Of a stretch of 64,000 bases of DNA, positions 63,579-64,000 are shown one piece after another. The number at the start of each line of letters is the position of its first letter. The stretch's first letter is position 1. Source of the stretch: CALSMU01 sp965230225 (lineage in GTDB: Bacteria > Bacteroidota > Bacteroidia > Flavobacteriales_D > Parvicellaceae); assembly GCA_965230225.1 (NCBI GenBank), contig CBDDKM010000008.1, positions 372,001-436,000 on the forward strand, given 5' to 3'. A program made the translations under genes and the position numbers. A model generated the notes under the pieces. It was not told the DNA's origin. It worked only from the letters and a program-made list of their open reading frames with translations, and made no database searches.

Positions 63579-64000
63579 GTGATTACCTACCCCCTAATAG
63601 AGAAAACGGATATTGAAGAAACTTTGATGCTGTCCATTTCTCTACTGGGCGAGAATTATCACGAGCGGTCTTACTTTGAACAGGTTGCCGAAAATCAACA
63701 AGCATACTTAGCAAAGAGCGGCAATCAAATAGTTGGTTTTATCACTTTCAGAGCTGCCAGTAAAGAAGGCTTTTACAACAAATGTGGTCATGTAATTCAA
63801 GCTCCTTCAGGACTCATAGATGCCATTGGAGTGCATCAGACTTATCAAAAACAAGGTATTGGTAATCGGTTATTGCAACTAGCATTAGCTCCACTGGAAA
63901 AAGAATTTCCTCAAATCGTTTCGTTGGGCTGGAAATTCAACGATCATGTTAACGTTGAAAAGCTTTTTTTGAAGAATGGGTTTAAGGAACTCAAAGAAAT
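63579..64000 (+). CDS. GNAT acetyltransferase (3' end outside the window)
   Basis: About 140 residues are visible, from the GTG at 63579. The acetyl-CoA loop YQKQGIGNRLLQLAL and the preceding DAIGVHQTY identify a GNAT fold. It sits six bases after the SDR stop and probably shares its operon. The reading frame is open to the last base. Confidence 0.85.
   Translation, partial: MITYPLIEKTDIEETLMLSISLLGENYHERSYFEQVAENQQAYLAKSGNQIVGFITFRAASKEGFYNKCGHVIQAPSGLIDAIGVHQTYQKQGIGNRLLQLALAPLEKEFPQIVSLGWKFNDHVNVEKLFLKNGFKELKE

Noticed and set aside
1..64000. tRNA or rRNA genes
   Set aside because: No cloverleaf with a TTCGA-type loop or rRNA-like conserved blocks was found by eye. A dedicated tRNAscan-SE run was not possible.

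Overview
The window comes from a member of the Bacteroidota, most likely a marine or aquatic Flavobacteriia-type organism. Five things point there: AT-rich DNA; promoters carrying the Bacteroidota -7 box TAnnTTTG in front of many genes; few Shine-Dalgarno sequences; several large secreted proteins ending in type IX secretion (T9SS) sorting domains; and lineage-typical families such as alt-GlmU, GWxTD, DUF4294, PorE-like OmpA proteins and type-B L31. No tRNA, rRNA, complete insertion sequence or CRISPR array was found. One RNA gene, the signal recognition particle RNA (ffs), lies at about 39795-39890.

Layout. 1-4578: topoisomerase IV genes parC (cut by the window edge) and parE, minus strand. 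4779-6386: exported glucuronyl C5-epimerase-like protein. 6394-10814: lon, a small membrane protein, alt-glmU and rpmE2, all minus strand. 10961-18954: envelope genes (beta-helix lipoprotein, PorE-like OmpA protein, S1/P1-type phospholipase or nuclease, DUF4294, GWxTD protein, glycosyltransferase). 19033-21580: NhaC-type antiporter and a MORN-like repeat protein. 21641-25782: hisS-hutH-lipoprotein operon, minus strand. 26001-29843: CRP-like regulator, then a TPR protein and a second PorE-like protein. 30054-34619: two T9SS cargo proteins (endonuclease I and a BNR/PKD protein). 34757-39346: histidine kinase, GNAT enzyme, typA and ttcA.

39347-46950 is the accessory part. It starts at ffs and holds an outer-membrane-like protein, a putative injection-system or polymorphic-toxin metallopeptidase with a small partner gene, two orphan genes, a TIR-domain gene cut short at a copy of sequence from the 3' end and flank of ffs, a HEPN (R-x4-H) protein, and a small HTH protein. 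Repeats and gene fragments mark it as a site of repeated insertion and loss, with several defence or conflict genes.

46950-64000 returns to envelope and nutrient functions: T9SS YCF48-type protein, TlpA-like thioredoxin, degenerate ArsC-like protein, phosphodiester glycosidase followed by two heptanucleotide arrays, TPR-AraC regulator, GH20 hexosaminidase lipoprotein, TfoX-N protein, a 1739-residue T9SS protein with four MAM-like repeats, a short-chain dehydrogenase, and a GNAT gene that runs off the end.

Taken together, the genes suit a heterotroph that degrades and modifies polymers outside the cell. The T9SS exports large adhesins and nucleases, PorE-like proteins anchor the machinery to peptidoglycan, and GH20, phosphodiester glycosidase and epimerase-like enzymes act on glycans.
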